Positions 6,042-6,409 of a stretch of 6,409 nucleotides of DNA are shown piece after piece (position 1 is the first letter of the stretch; every line of letters starts with the position of its first letter). Made by a program: the position numbers and the translations under genes. Source of the DNA: SVTX01 sp045585895 (lineage in GTDB: Bacteria > Bacillota > Clostridia > Oscillospirales > CAG-272); NCBI GenBank assembly GCA_045585895.1, contig JAZMZI010000107.1, forward strand, positions 1-6,409, read 5' to 3'. Under the pieces are notes generated by a model, which saw nothing but the letters and a program-made list of their open reading frames with translations, did not search any database and was not told where the DNA came from.

Positions 6042-6409
6042 CGGTCTCCACGGCGGTGTCTTTTTGAAAGTTTCGCTCAAGCCTTTTCAAAGGCTTGTCG
6101 CTTGGCGATGTTTTCGCAGAAAACTCGCGGCTTCGGGCAACGCCCGAAGTGAAGAACCGCACAAGTGGGGGGTTCCCCTTTCTACACAAGCGATTCCAAA
6201 TCGTTTACCCGCTTTTTTCTTTGGCAAAAGAAGCGCAAATGAAAACTGCTTCGCTGCGCTCAGCGGAGTCGCAAGCGACATCCTTCGCTTGGCAAAAAAG
6301 AAAGCGCCAAAAGGAGATTTCGCCTCTGCGGAGGCGACCAACGCTCCGCGCGTTGGATCAGCGGTCGCTTTTTGAGAAAAACTGCAAACTCGCAAGCGAG
6401 ATTTGCTCG
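6042..6409 (-). repeat. Hairpin-rich intergenic repeat, right copy (inverted relative to 1-416)
   Basis: Read on the minus strand, this is the second copy of the left repeat, so the two inner ends face each other across 5.6 kb. 6100-6180 is identical to the reverse complement of 178-258 over 81 bp. 6333-6374 matches 21-62 with one difference. Hairpins include 6078-6097 (9-bp arms), 6110-6124, 6131-6149 (8 bp, loop AAC), 6252-6265, 6268-6279, 6320-6337 (7 bp, loop TGCG), 6338-6356 and 6389-6400. Compared with the left copy it lacks the 99-bp segment, but carries about 39 bp of its own. Hairpins continue to the window edge, so the outer end is not defined. The open frames crossing it shift or change residues freely between copies, so I do not call a gene here. 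Confidence 0.85.
6248..6286 (-). repeat. Extra hairpin segment private to the right repeat copy
   Basis: About 39 bp interrupt the part of the right copy that corresponds to the junction near 110/111 of the left copy. The segment contains two small perfect hairpins: 6252-6265 (5-bp stem, loop CGCT) and 6268-6279 (GTCGC-AA-GCGAC). The second has the same CGCAAGCG centre as 6389-6400 (CTCGC-AA-GCGAG), but with a swapped outer base pair, T-A preceded by G-C there against C-G here. It looks like an inserted hairpin module, with exact edges uncertain by a few bases. Confidence 0.5.

Noticed and set aside
6087..6395. A minus-strand open frame of 102 codons and a plus-strand frame of 123 codons through the right repeat
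   Set aside because: Both run across hairpins, have low-complexity composition, and are not conserved in frame in the left copy.
1..6409. Composite transposon or integron reading of the inverted repeats
   Set aside because: No transposase, integrase or resistance gene is present, no target duplication can be seen because the outer ends are off the window, and the enclosed genes form separate ordinary transcription units.

Overview
The window reads as chromosomal DNA of a low-to-mid-GC Firmicute, most likely an uncultured gut Clostridia lineage. The basis is Shine-Dalgarno sites of the GGAGG/AAAGGA type, SigA-type promoters with perfect TATAAT boxes, intrinsic terminators with U-tracts, and gene families common there (YigZ, TatD, a gut-type GH2 beta-glucuronidase, and an EF-G-like paralogue). 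The exact taxon cannot be read from the sequence.

Layout, left to right. Positions 1-416 hold one copy of a long, hairpin-rich, apparently non-coding repeat. A promoter sits exactly at its inner edge (414-443) and drives a three-gene operon, all on the + strand: a YigZ/IMPACT-family protein (464-1102), a TatD-family metal-dependent hydrolase (1095-1907, start overlapping the previous gene) and a cytoplasmic GH2 enzyme with beta-glucuronidase signatures (1923-3626). An intrinsic terminator at 3651-3687 ends it. A 305-bp intergenic region then carries a strong promoter (3803-3831) and a near-perfect 24-nt dyad (3849-3872) ahead of a single-gene unit encoding an EF-G-like translational GTPase (3932-5974), which ends in a strong terminator (5990-6020). 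From about 6042 to the window end lies a second, inverted copy of the left repeat.

The four genes look like ordinary chromosomal genes. YigZ and TatD are widespread, poorly defined housekeeping proteins. The glucuronidase would release glucuronic acid from imported glucuronides. The EF-G-like protein belongs to the divergent class with a GHGGSGKT P-loop and DTPGY in place of DTPGH.

The least explained part is the repeat pair. The copies share an 81-bp block with no differences and a 42-bp block with one difference. Elsewhere they have diverged, but stem changes are compensated while loops stay constant. Each copy also has private hairpin-containing insertions. This points to selection on, or a copying mechanism that maintains, nucleic-acid structure rather than protein coding. 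I could not search for further copies.
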